Source: Gongronella butleri (taxonomy: Eukaryota; Mucoromycota; Mucoromycetes; Mucorales; Cunninghamellaceae). Taken from it: DNA of 64,000 nt. Shown piece after piece: positions 32,301 through 44,741 of the stretch. The notes under the pieces were generated by a model. That model saw only the letters and a list, made by a program, of their open reading frames with translations. It searched no databases and was not told where the DNA came from. The translations under genes were made by a program, and so were the position numbers. Location: assembly GCA_025201375.1 (NCBI GenBank), contig JAIWZP010000011.1, positions 124,001 through 188,000 on the forward strand, in the 5' to 3' direction. Position 1 is the stretch's first letter. Every line of letters starts with the position of its first letter.

Positions 32301-35300
32301 CGGTGCGGGTGGCGCAGCGATTGTGGGTGTTTGAGTGGTTGCCGTGGCAGGCGTGGCCGTGGAAGAGGAAGAAGCGGAGGATGTGGCGGAGACGGGTGAG
32401 GTGGATGAGCCAAAGTAAGTTTTGTACTCGGCGTTGTAGGTGTCTTCGAGTGCCTTTGCCTCGTTGTACACGTAGGTGTCTGGCGGGTTGAAATTGTAGC
32501 AATTGTTGAGCATGAGGCGGATGTCGTCGTCGAATTGCTTGACAGACAGGTATTGGTTGCTCTTGAGTTTGGATTTAATGGTGCCGAGATCCATGGGCTT
32601 CTTGATGATGTCGAAATAATGCGGAATCCCTTGCTTGATCGGGTCCACGGGGCGCAAAAACTCGAATGCGTGCGACGATTGCATCACCTTGTATAAAATG
32701 GCCGAGCATATGTCCTTGTCAGTGCGCGGGCGCGGCACGGGCTGCGGCGACGCGGACAATGCTACTGGCGCGGTGCTGGTCGTGCTCACGACAGGCTTGG
32801 GCGGCGTCACCGACACTGGTTTCGTCGGTTTTGCAGGTTTTGCAGGTTTTGCCGGTTTCGTCGCGGGTGTTGCCTGTGCAGCGATCTGCGTCGTCGACGA
32901 GGACGACGCCGGTTGGCTGGGCGATGGCTTCTGTGGCGTGGGTGCAGTAATGACTGGCGACGGCGGCGCCTTGACCGATGTTGGCGTCACATCCACGGAT
33001 GGCAGCGACGGTGCGACGGGCGACGAAGGCGACGAAGATTCCGACGATGGTGACGATACCACTGACGACGACCGGCCATTGGTCTCGGTCACAAACGAGC
33101 GAATGGTCGACGTTGGCTTGGTTTCTATTAAAAAAAAAGGGGGTGAATATCGTCGTGCCGCGTCAAATGGGCCAATCGTCTTTGTTTTACCTTCTGCCGC
33201 ATCCTTTTTGGCCTGCTTTTTGCTCAGGCGGATCACCGGCTGCGACACGGGTGATGGAGGCTCCGACATGTCCTCGGTAGGGTCATGCTAAAAAAAAAAA
33301 AAATGAATAAAAAAAGAAAAACGAAAAAAAAAACTTACCGTGATGGCAGGCACGCGGATGGTGACCTTTAAGCCAATGTCGATTGGCTTGAACATGAATT
33401 CGCAGAATTGCAGCAGGTACTTGCGAATTGAGTGGTCAATGGTGATGTTTTCCGGCGAGCTATAAGTTTTGCAAAATGGGGGCGTCAGTGACAGGAATTG
33501 GCACGCCTCTCTCACTCCCCCCCCCTTTTCTTTGTCTTTTTACTTGATCAGGTCCCACAGGTTCTGCTGGAGCTCGTCATTCTTTTCAAAGCGGTCACGC
33601 AGCTTATCGACGTTGGCCAAAAAGTCCTGGTACGCGGTTTTGGCCATCCTGTCGCGCTCTTCTTGCAGCATTGTCTGGCCCTCTTGTTCGGCAAACTCCT
33701 CGGCGGCGCGTGCCGCGCTGACATGCGCGCCGTCGCGCAGTGCGAGGCCCAGCCACATGAGCATTGCGCGCGACACGTAGTGGGACACGTACACACTTGG
33801 ATCGTCCTTGATGATAGACACCAGATAGTTGTTGATCTCGTTGTGCGTCAGGCCGGCAAGCACAAGTACGCTGTCAATCGCCGTCAGGCGCACTTCCATG
33901 TAATTGCCGTATCTAGCATCAAAGAAAAGAGAAAAAACGCGTCAATGGGTTGTTTCTCGGCTTGTCGTTTTGATTTTACCTCGTGTACGGAAGGAACACG
34001 TTGAGATCCATCTCGATCAGACCATGCACCATCAGCTTGCAAATTGTCTACATGCATTGAAACCAAGTATTAGTGGTCTATTAGCGTTACAGTGGCGTTT
34101 CAAATGGGCCAGCGTCATTTTTCTTTTTTTCAATTTTACCTTGAGACAGGCGATGGTGACGACGTTGTGATAAGTAGGCATGACATAGTCGAGGGTGCGG
34201 AAGCGCTCAATTTCGTTTTTGGCGGCGTCAATAAGCTCCCAACCCTCGATTGTCTCATGGTCCAGGGCATCCGGCATATGTGTGGCTGGGATCAGTGAGT
34301 CGCCGAGCGCCGAGATCATGGTGGCAATGTAGTAGCTGTCCGAGAACTCGTTGCCGAGATTGTCATTGTAGCGCAGCAGGTCCAGCAGGCATTGTCGCAC
34401 CTTGATGGGCGTGAGCCCGTCGTCGCCACGCACGCGCGACAGCGCAATGACCACCGATTTCTGGATAAAATAGTCCTGCAGGTTGCTGAAATTGTTGGGT
34501 TTCGGGATCGCGGGCGTCAATGGCACACCATCGTCAATGTCCATCATCTCGTGCGAGCTGGACAAGGGGAAACAATACCGCCTCTGGAACATTTTGCCCA
34601 ATTGCAGCAATCCTACCCAATGCAGCGATGGCGTCGCGCACTAGCATAAAAAGAGGAGTCAGTGGTCATTTTTCGTGGGGGGTTTTCCGTTTTTTTTTTT
34701 ATTTTTACCGTGGCAAGCGCATAGGCGGCCTCCATGCGGATCTTGTAAAAGCACTTTTGGTCGAGAAGCGCGCGCAGCAGACTGGTGGATGTCTGGACGG
34801 ACGGCATGTGCACCAGTGCTTGCAGCGCCTGCGAAAAAAAGAAAAAAAAGAAAAAGAATGAGCAATTTGCCCTTTGTTTTCTCTTGTTTTTGCCTCGGAC
34901 TTGCCTCGTGCTGAGCAACGACATCGCGATCCTTTGTCAATTGGGCGGCCCACATGTAGTCTGGCTGCTCAAAGTCAAAGGCGGTGAGCCATTCGAATTC
35001 GGCATCGAGGCGGATCCAATCAAAGATGGTGCTTGCGGCGCCGCTGGTATCTTCGCTTTCCTGGCCCCATTCGCGGACGTGCCATTCCTCCTTTTTCTCG
35101 GGATCTTCAAAGATGGGCATGCCCAGGCCCAAGGTGGGGATGATCCCGAGCACGCTTGTCGTCCCTGGCTCGCCCTGCTGCGCCTCTTCTTGCTCCTGCT
35201 CCTCCTCGGCCACGGCGGCGGCAGCAGCGGCCTGCTTGGCACGGAAGCGCTTGGTGTTGCGACGGATACGCTTGTATTTTGTGTTGAATTGCACCTCGTA

Positions 35301-37797
35301 TTTGTGTTCATTGCTTTGGATGTCCAGGATGTGCTCGTACGGCGTGCCGTCGGCCTCGTGGATGCGCACCGTCAGATTGCCAGTGAACAGCGGGCACACG
35401 AGCCCCTGGTAGCTTGAGATGCCATCCATGGCCGTGGCCGCGTGCGCGCCATCCTTGCTTGCAAGCACGGAATTGGAATTCTGCTGCTTCATGTACAATT
35501 CCACCACCATCTTTTTGCGGTTAAAGTTGAAGCTAAAATTGAATCGCGGGCACCCGCTCTTGTACACCCATTGCTCGGCAAATTGCTTCGTGTCGAATCC
35601 GCTGATCTTGCGGCAAAGACGCATAAAGTAGTGTGTGCTAATGGCGTTTTGTGGAAGTTCACCGCTCATGGCCGACACAAGAATCTTGGGCAATACACGC
35701 GACAGACCCAGCGTCGCACCGGCCTTGCACATCCGCCGGTCAAGGATAAAAAGCACCAAAGGCGCCTTGAGTTCCATAAATTGCAAATCATCCGGGTCCA
35801 GCGGCGATGGCAGCGCCGCATTGTACAGCGGCGGCCTATTCACATCCAATGCACAGCAAAGGTCCATGTCCTAGAATGGGAAAGAGTCAATAAAATGGGT
35901 CCATTTCTTTTCTTTTTCTTTCTCCTGTTTTCCTTTTTTTTTTTCTTTTACCTTTTTCAATCGTAGCCTGTATTCATTGTTGCCCAGGTGTCGCTTGATG
36001 AAGAGGGCGCCCATGTGATTGGCAAGACCGAGGATCAGCCAGGTGTCCATCCACGTCTTTTGTGTGATGTGCACGCCAAACCACTGGCGCGCCAGCGCAA
36101 AGCTAAGAGCCTGTCGCGTCGAGTACACTTGATCGATGATGGACGCGTCGTGCAAGAGTCGCGAGCTAAAAAATACGAGCGATTTAGCAAACAGAGTGCG
36201 TGTTTCTTTTTCTTTTTTTCTTTTGAAAATTACCTGCAGATGGCCAAAGACGCGCTGGACACGGTGTCGCTCCATGCAACATCAACAAATACGAGTTTAA
36301 AATCGGAGAACGGATACGAGCCGTATTCTTGCGCGTAGAAATGCATGGCCTGTTAAAAAAAAGGAGAACGAGGGCGAATTGAGTCTCGTTTTTGCCTTTT
36401 TTTGATGAAATTTTGACTTACGTGCATAAGAAAAGTGCAGCTGACATTGAGCTCGTCCTTGTAGCCGGGAAGGGCGAAGGCGTAAATGTTGGACATCATG
36501 TTAATTTCGGCCATGAGGGACTGCTGCTGGCTCTCGTCAAGCTCGGACGCGTTGAGGACCTCTTCCTGGAGCTGTGACGGCGACAATTTGATCATTTCAA
36601 AGGGCCCAATGGCAAAGCCAATGAAGGGTGCTGCTGTGGGGACCGACAGGTTGTAGCGGACGATCTTTTTGGACGGATCCTTGGGGTGGATCACCTGATC
36701 CACAATCTCGCCGCTGCAAATCACGACGGTCGCGTCCGTGTCCATACTGCTGTCGCCGTCACCGTCGGCACCCGCATCGTCCGCCTTGCTGTCGTCACCA
36801 TTGGCCACCGCTTGTGCGCTTGACGACGTCGTGTCACCATGGCTGCTGCCAGAGGCCCCAGACACCTTGCCCATGCGCCGCGGCACCACGAATTCCATGT
36901 CCCACGTGCACCGTTCGCTAATGTGGTCAATGCATGGCAGCCACGCGCGCGTCGCACCGGGCAATGGCTGGTTCACCGTATAGAGATGATGTGCCCGCTA
37001 ATAAAAAAAAAGAGACGTGAGCATTTCGCATTTTTTATTTCTAATTTTTTTTTTTTTTTTTTTCGTACGTGTGGCGCGACATCCTCCTCAGGCTCGACAA
37101 AGACAATGCCTGCACGCGGGTCTTCCAATCTGAAATCAATGCGCAGGATGATTGGTGCGTAAACGGGCTCGGATGGCGCGGGGCGACCCGGTTGTAGCTG
37201 ATCGTCCGTCACGGTGGGCTCCAGATAGATCTGGTTGCTGACAAGCTGCGCTTCGGAGGCCGTCATCTTTTTTTTTGTAGAGAGAAAAAAAAATGGGCAC
37301 GTGAGACGCGCGTTTTTTTTTTTTTTTTTTTTTTTTCGTACTTTTTTGATGCAATGGTCGGGTATGCGGATGGCGAGTTCGCCCTCGTCGGCGTCGCGAA
37401 GGGCATTGAGGTATTTTGTCTTGTACACCTGGTGGTGCGCAATGTTGGCAGTCGCGCCAAGCGTCAGACCGCTCACAGGGTCGGTCAGATCGTGATGCAC
37501 GGTCTCTCCATTCACAAATGTCCTAACAATTTCTACAAAAAAAAGGCCAAAATAAGCGCTTTCCCTATCCATTGGTGCACACCCATGGCATCTTGCTTAC
37601 CACACAGGCGCGAGTTGATGCGAACAGACGTGAGCGGTGCCAGCGGCTGGATCGTCAGCTCGGCCGAGCCCTACAATAAACGAAATAAGAAAAAGGTAAG
37701 CATCGACCGCTCTTTTATCGAAAATGAACAACACGGGCTTACCTCTATGAATCGGTGGTAAGGATCGATATCGAGTACGAACCGTTCATGAGACGTG
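29331..37797 (-). CDS. TAF2: TFIID subunit TAF2 fused to five bromodomains
   Basis: Twenty minus-strand exons, 37797 down to 29331, join with every phase consistent to about 2356 residues plus an unresolved short 5' exon (an ATG at 38072 is a candidate, but no good donor links it). The N-terminal 1200 residues are TAF2: an aminopeptidase-like part ('HHLYTVNQPLPGATRAWLPC', 'IGFAIGPFEMIKLSPSQLQ', 'ARQWFGVHITQKTWMDTWLI', 'FAEQWVYKSGCPRF'), then 'KDRDVVAQHEALQAL' and HEAT-like helices. Five bromodomains follow, each with a PMD(L/F) ZA-loop motif and the acetyl-lysine-binding Asn: NCYNFN, NCFRFN, NCYAYN, NCILFN and NCYLFN. They are separated by Pro/Thr/Ala-rich linkers. The TAF2-to-bromodomain junction spans a 51-bp intron (33288-33338), so a separate downstream gene is very unlikely. 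One intron (from 34904) has a GC donor. Confidence 0.9.
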
Positions 37798-38187
37798 CTA
37801 GGCAAAAAAAAAAAAAAAAAAAGAAAAGGCAATAAACAATGAGCTTTGCTGTAAAACGGCCACACCAAGCCAGTAATCGGAAGTGAGACTTATAGAGTGT
37901 ATGTCTTTTTGGTCGGTTCGCGTTGCATCTTGTCAAGGACACCGCCGATCAAAAGGGACGAAAGAGAAAACAAACAGGAAATGAAGAAAAGGGGGAAGAA
38001 AGAAGAAAAGGTGAGGAAAAAAAAGAAAAGGGCGTCGGCCGTGGGCTCGTTATCTTTCTTGAATTGAGCCATGCCAAATCTGGAAGGGCAGGTTTTTTTT
38101 TGCTTTTTTGACGCTCACTTGCATTTGTCGTCTCTTTTTTTTTTTCTTTCATTTTTTTTTGTCGTATCGCCAGCGTCTACAAGCAAT
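37798..38187. other. Head-to-head promoter of TAF2 and the E2 gene
   Basis: Fewer than 400 bases separate the two divergent genes, including the missing TAF2 first exon. It holds T/A runs and a candidate TAF2 start at 38072 (MAQFKKDNEP..). Confidence 0.5.
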
Positions 38188-39092
<905 letters not shown>

Positions 39093-39129
39093 GGTGCTCA
39101 TAACGCGTTGTTGCACACATCGTGTCAAA

Positions 39130-39135
39130 AATAAA
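39130..39135 (+). terminator. Poly(A) signal AATAAA of the E2 gene
   Basis: AATAAA lies 38 bases after the TGA stop of the E2 gene. Confidence 0.6.
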
Positions 39136-39154
39136 GTGGGTCGACTCTATGAAA

Positions 39155-39775
39155 GGAGGGTCCATTGACTGGTTTGGCGAAAAGTGAGAAAAGCTGCGAA
39201 TTTTTCACTCCAAAGTAAACTCAACGGGGATTGGCCGCAGCGCCTCGAAAAAAGCATCATTAATTTGAGCATGGCTCGGCGCGTATGTGGATATGAGTAA
39301 TCATTGAAAAAAGTGATCGTTTGGCATTTTTGACACGGTTTCAAAATTATAATGATATTTCAACGCGTGATAAAGCGCGGCAAGTGTCGAGTCGGAGGCG
39401 TCTGTTTCTATTCAATTCCAGTCACATGGCGTCTGTCTTGCTAATGAACGCATCAACGCGGAAACATGAACGCGTTCTTGCTGTGTAATTCGCCTTTGAA
39501 ATTAATTTGAAAATTGCCCATTGCTCGGCAACAAGCAGATCGATCACGCTCCTTTTGGCGATATTCGTCGTTGTCACGATGCAATGCATCTTGTGTGCAA
39601 ATTGGTGCGATTCTGCGAACCCAAGTTTTTGATTTCTTCGCGAGTGATCAGAGCAGGTCATTTTTTGATTTAGGTGTTGCGTCCCCTCAATGGCTTTTGA
39701 CCGCGTCATATTCAGTTCCACTCCGGGTTTCCAGCTTGCCGTTTCACGTTTAGGCGCGTTTTGATGCTTGCCAGG
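39155..39775 (+). repeat. Dispersed repeat family 1, copy C
   Basis: Begins with 'gtccattgactggtttggcg' and 'gaaaagctgcgaatttttcac', then 'attggccgcagcgcctcgaa'. Later it carries 'gatgcaatgcatcttgtgtg' (about 39579) and the 'gattctgcgaacccaagttt' block. It lacks the left third seen in copies A, B and D. It starts about 60 bases past the E2 stop codon. Confidence 0.8.
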
Positions 39776-40334
39776 TTGAAATACAAATAAAGTCAAAATA
39801 TAACAAATGTTAGCTGATTCGCGAACAATTAAACATGGTCACAATAAAAAAACAAGCAGCTTTAGCTGCCTTTTTATTGATGATTCTTTTGAGATATTTC
39901 ATGCTCCGATGAGCGGTGCCGTCGTCGAGAGAAGGGGCATACAGTAAATGATGAATTTACCCCGTCCGACAGAGATGCTTAGGATGGCGTGATTCAAACG
40001 CCCCACATTTGAAACACATGTTACTTGACAAAGAGATTTAGCTATGTCAAAATTCCTCGGCGATCGGCTGGCGTCATCTTGAAAAGATCAGGATCAAATT
40101 ATATGTTTAGGTGCTCTCAATAAACTTGCTCATCCAGCCTCAAATTTGGGCCATCCAACGAACTCAAGTCTTTTCGGCGATCGGCCAAGATGTGAGCTAC
40201 GTGTATTAAACGTGTTCAATCAATAAAAAAACTCATAAAAAGAGGCAAAATACGGCAAATCCTGGCATTTGAATGGCATGTGCGCGATTTCCCGCCAATT
40301 TTTTTAATGCAAATATGCTTTCTTTCTTTTTTTT
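39776..40334. other. 3' intergenic region
   Basis: AT-rich sequence between repeat copy C and the 3' end of the transporter gene. A small 'AGCAGCTTTAGCTGCC' hairpin occurs near 39856-39871. No gene seen. Confidence 0.4.
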
Positions 40335-42392
40335 TTATGAAAAGAGCAACGTGATGGTGTCGACCGTGCCAAAGAGGATGCATGTGAGCCCAAAAAGAGA
40401 GATGAGGATGCAGACGACGAGTTCTGCAATGAGCAAGGGTGTGCGGGACGGCGAGGCCTGGGTGTGTGTGGTGGAGATGGAGAATTTAATGCGGAAGACG
40501 CATGGGAGGACGAACATGAGTGCCTCTGCGGCGACGGTGCCGATGAGGGTCATGACCTTTGAGAAATAAGGGAACAGCATGGCAATGAGGGCGCATACGC
40601 AAATCTCGAGGCTGCGCAGCAACACGCGTGCCAACACCGGGTGCTGCCCAAGATATCGAAAAAACACAATGGTTTGTCGGACAACATGCTGGTACGCGAC
40701 GCGCAAGCGTGCAAACGACGCGTCGGCATTTGCGCGTCTTGGCTGATTTTGCTGGGTTTCCACCGTGCAGAGTGTGCCTGCTGTGTCGTCGCCGAGCTTC
40801 ACCGAACACGCGTCATGGCATGAGCGAGGCATCGTCATGGGAAGCGCAATGGAAGCTGCATGCGCGTCTCCCCCGGTGGCACCTGACAATGACAATGACG
40901 ACGGCGACGACGTCAGAGGAGGCACGGTGCCCACCAGCAGCCATGCTTCCACACGCACAGTGAACACATAGAGGTACAGCGGCGCTGCAAGCAGCACGTG
41001 CACCGTCACGGCAACAATCGCCACGTTCCGCGCCACCACTTTTTTTTTTAAAAAAAAAGAAAAAAGAATTAGCCAATCATCTTGTTCGCATGAATTGGGT
41101 CCCTTTTTTTATTTTTTCCCCTGCCCCCCTTTTTTGTGCTTCTTACGGTTCGTCAGATTTAAAAAGATGGGGTTCTGGACCTGCGTTCCATAGACGAAAT
41201 AGCCGGCAAAGCCAATGGTGGTGTACATGATGGCAACGGTGATATTTGCCACGGACATGACCTTTGCCCAGTGCTCTGGTTGCTGCATGGCACCTTCCAA
41301 GTGAGGGTAAATCACATTGCCGCAAAATGAAAAGCTAAACGTGCTCATGGCAAGCGGCAATTGGCGCGGAATTGCCACGTCGTGGACCGCCGTGCCCGTG
41401 TAATCGTCCGCAGCCGCCACCGTCACGATCAAAAGCAGCAAAACAGACGCAATGGTCGCAATCAAGCTGCCATTTAGTGTGAGAAGTCACGTTCTTTTTT
41501 TCAAATTGTCATTTTTTTCCATTTGACGCGCCTTTTGTAGTATACCTCATCCACGTGACATCACGCATTTGGCGGACCATAACAAACGGCACGCCGACCG
41601 TGATGGACACGATCCAGGTGCACAATTTAAAACTCAACGACCAGCCAACGAGCTGCAGCAAATCGCGGATGTTGCTACTTGCAAGGATAAAATACACAAT
41701 TGGAGTGCCAAACAGAAGCAATTGCGAGAACAGCAGGGCTACCAGCTGTCCGGTCTTGCCAAACGCCGCATGGCCAATCTCGGGAAACCCGTCAAGACGG
41801 CCACCTTTGCTATAAAAGAGATGAAAAACATACAATTGAGCCCTTTTTTCATGCGCCATGTGCACCTGCAAAGGAATAAAAAGAAAAAAAAGGGGGGGGG
41901 GAACGCACGGTGCCATGTAGAGGAGCCGGATCAACAGGCATCCTGTGTAGTGAGAGATGAGCGCGTTTAAAATCAAAAAGAGACTCCCGATCCAGCCAGA
42001 GCGGCTCAGAGCGTACGGCAGACTGAGGATGCCGCTGCCTGCGACGACACAGCTAAGAGAAAAAAGAAGACGGATGAGCCAATGGTCACCTTCATGACCT
42101 TCAAGCCTTGCATGATACTGCTTAACACGCTGGCATTAGACACGTTGCCCTTTAAACGGTGCCAGGGCGGCGTGACGGGCGCAATTTTGGGCGCCAATGG
42201 CATGAGCACGCCCACAACTGTGTGTACCGACGGTGGAGGCGCATGTGGCGCAACGTCGTGTGGCCGAATGGTCGCTCCATCATCTAAAAGTGCGTCAAAT
42301 CGTCATTGGTATGCGAAAACACAAGCGATATGTGCGTAATAAACGCGTGTGCAACCTGTGATTGAATCATCCGAGTCATCGATCAAGACCAT
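40335..42392 (-). CDS. Amino acid transporter, AVT/AAAP family
   Basis: Proposed exons on the minus strand are 42392-42356, 42283-42127, 42052-41909, 41809-41546, 41466-41147 and 41038-40335, about 541 residues. The last four are secure by phase and homology. The first two use weak donors (GTTGCA, GTTAAG) and are tentative. Family marks are GSGILSLPYALSRSGW at helix 1, 'LDGFPEIGHAAFGKTGQLV', 'STFSFSFCGNVIYPHLEGAM' (helix 6 of the AAAP fold) and 'NVAIVAVTVHVLLAAPLYLY'. About eleven hydrophobic helices are present. Such proteins move neutral amino acids across vacuolar or plasma membranes with protons. A long loop before the last helices is unusually rich in Ser/Gly/Ala. The promoter is shared with the divergent AKR gene. 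Confidence 0.85.
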
Positions 42393-42798
42393 TGAAACGA
42401 GAAATGCACGAAAGAAGAGCAAAAAAAGTAGGAGGGACAAGGGAGAGATGTAAGGGAAGCATGGATTTAATGTGCCTTTTTTTTTTTTCCCATGCCAATG
42501 CTCAATGTTGGACCCTTGATCCCGAGGGCATGAACCGAGCGCGGGCGGCAGGGGCTGTCAATGGGGGGTCAAAATGTGCCCAAATGGGAAAAAAAAGGAC
42601 AATGAAAATCTCAATGTCACGCATGTAGGCGGCAATTCCTTTTCCCGGGCGTAAATATTTTTCCCTCATTGGGCGTGAACTCTCTTTTTTTTTGCCTATT
42701 TTTTTTCTCTCTTTCTTTCTCTCATATTCTTCATTCTTTTCGTCCGCCCACCACCACCTCTTTTATCTTTTGTTTCACGTTCTTTTTCGACTCTTTTG
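42393..42798. other. Divergent promoter region
   Basis: About 400 bases between the transporter and AKR start codons, with a T/C-rich leader (about 42685-42795) before the AKR ATG. No defined elements were recognised. Confidence 0.45.
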
Positions 42799-44581
42799 AT
42801 GGAATATCGCTATTTGGGCTCGTCTGGGTTGAAGGTGAGCGCCATTGGCCTCGGCACCTGGATCACCTTTGGTAAAAATATAGAAAAAGTCAACTCATGG
42901 CAGGTTCGCCTCGTACTGACAGTCCGCTTTTGCCCTCTTTTTCTTTATTTTTGTCAATTTTGCTCTTTTGTTGTGACGCGTCTTTTTTTTTTTTTTTGTC
43001 ATATGTGTCACGTTGCATGGGTTCACGTGTTCACGTGTAGCTGCGCAAGTCAATGCTGGTACGTGCCGCGGTCGGCGATAAACCTGGAAAAAAACGCGAA
43101 AAATGCATGATTGCAGGACTCATTTCGCCCACTTTTTTTTTTTTTTTTTCTTGCAGAGACCGCGACGGACATCATGCGTGTGGCGTTTGAAAACGGGATC
43201 AATTTTTACGACACGGCCGAGTCACATTCAGGTACGATGCGGGAACAGAGGGAAAAAGGGAAAAAAAAAAGGAAAAAAGGACAAAAAAAGCGCGTCATTT
43301 TTTGTGAAAATCGCGTTTTGCTCGTTATTGAACTCAATTTTCTTTGCAGGTGGGCAAGCGCAGATTGACATGGGGATGGCGTTTCGACGGCTGCAATGGC
43401 GGCGGTCGGATTTTGTTGTGGCGACCAACTTGTTTTGGGGCGGCAAAGGTCCCAACGACCGCGGTCTGTCGCGCAAGCACATCATCGAGGGCCTGACGGC
43501 GTCGCTGAAACGACTGCAGCTGGACTATGTCGACATTGTGTACGCACAGCGGCCCGACACGGACACGCCCATGGAGGAGATTGTCCGCGCGTTCTCCTGG
43601 TGCATCGACAAGGGCATGGCGCTCTACTGGGGCACCTCCGAGTGGCCCGCCCATCTCATCATGGAGGCCATCATGGTTGCACGCCAATTGCACCTCATTG
43701 AACCCGTCGTCGAGGTAAAAGGAAAAAATGATATAAAAACGACAAAAACGGCAAAAATCGACATAAAAAGGCAAAAGAATGCGTTTCGTGACGCGTCGTT
43801 GCATTGGGTCTTTTTTACGTGTTTTCATGTTCTCATTGCCCCCCTTTTTTTTTAATGCGATGCAGCAACCTCAATACAACATGTTCCACCGCGACCGCGT
43901 CGAGAAGGAATATTTATACCCAATCAAGCAATACAAGCTTGGTATCACCTCGTGGTCGCCCTTGGCTTCTGGTAAAAGAAAGGGAGAATGGGGGACCACG
44001 CGATTCGACATGACATGGGGAAGCAAATCAGTAACACTTTTTGTGATTTTCCGCTCCTTTTTTTTTTTTTTGTTTTTAGGTGTGTTGTCTGGCAAGTACA
44101 ACGAGGGGACGATTCCAAACGACGCGCGGCTCGCGATCCAGGACCATCCAGTCATCAACCGGTTGCGGGCTGGGTTTTTCAGTGTGGAGGGCAAGCGCAA
44201 GATAGACAAGGTCAAGGAAGTGTCGGCGGTGGCCAAGCGACTGGGCGTCACGTCGTCGCAATTGGCCATCGCGTGGTGTCTGAAGAACGACAGCGTGTGT
44301 TCCGTCATCACAGGCGCGTCGCGGCCCGCGCAGGTCGAGGAAAACGTCAAAGCCGTGCAAATCCTGCCATTGCTCACGGAAAATGTCATGGCCGAGCTAG
44401 ACGCGGTAAGCCCCTCCCCCACGAGAAATCTGTTGTCAGACTCTACCGGCAACAAAAGAAAAAACAAGCGCGCCCAGACTCACACGCAAGCTCCTTTTTT
44501 TTCTTCATTCATTCTTTCCTTCTTCTCTAATAGATCCTTGCCAACAAACCGGAGCCCTCCTTCAACTTCCGAACGTCGTGA
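42799..44581 (+). CDS. AKR6 / Kv-beta-like aldo-keto reductase homologue
   Basis: Seven exons (42799-42871, 43041-43058, 43157-43231, 43350-43714, 43866-43971, 44080-44405, 44534-44581) give 336 residues, typical for the family. The second exon is only 18 bases yet restores the expected 'TFGAAQVNAETA'. Family features are YRYLGSSGLKVSAIGLGTW, 'FENGINFYDTAE', 'RLQLDYVDIVYAQRPD', 'YWGTSEWPA', 'SPLASGVLSGKYN' and the cofactor end 'SVITGASRPAQVEENVKA'. Relatives bind NADPH tightly and act as potassium-channel beta subunits or reductases. Two tetrad positions look changed: the Tyr after 'DTAE' aligns with His (DTAESHSGG), and the Lys of the usual '(T)K.FWGG' is Asn (ATNLFWGG). The NADPH site is kept, so a sensor or scaffold role is plausible. 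Confidence 0.9.
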
Positions 44582-44681
44582 TAGTACTTTTTTTCTTTCT
44601 TCTTAATAATGTACGATTTTTCCCCTTCCTCGTATTTTCCAATGAAGGATGGATGCAGTGAGATTGTTATTATATTTTTTT

Positions 44682-44741
<60 letters not shown>

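Noticed and set aside
33288..33338. A gene boundary between TAF2 and a separate bromodomain gene
   Set aside because: The gap is a 51-bp intron with good splice sites and matched phase, too short for a terminator and promoter.
37798..38072. TAF2 first exon starting at ATG 38072
   Set aside because: The frame looks codon-like at first, but no usable GT donor in phase 2 links it to 37797; left unresolved.
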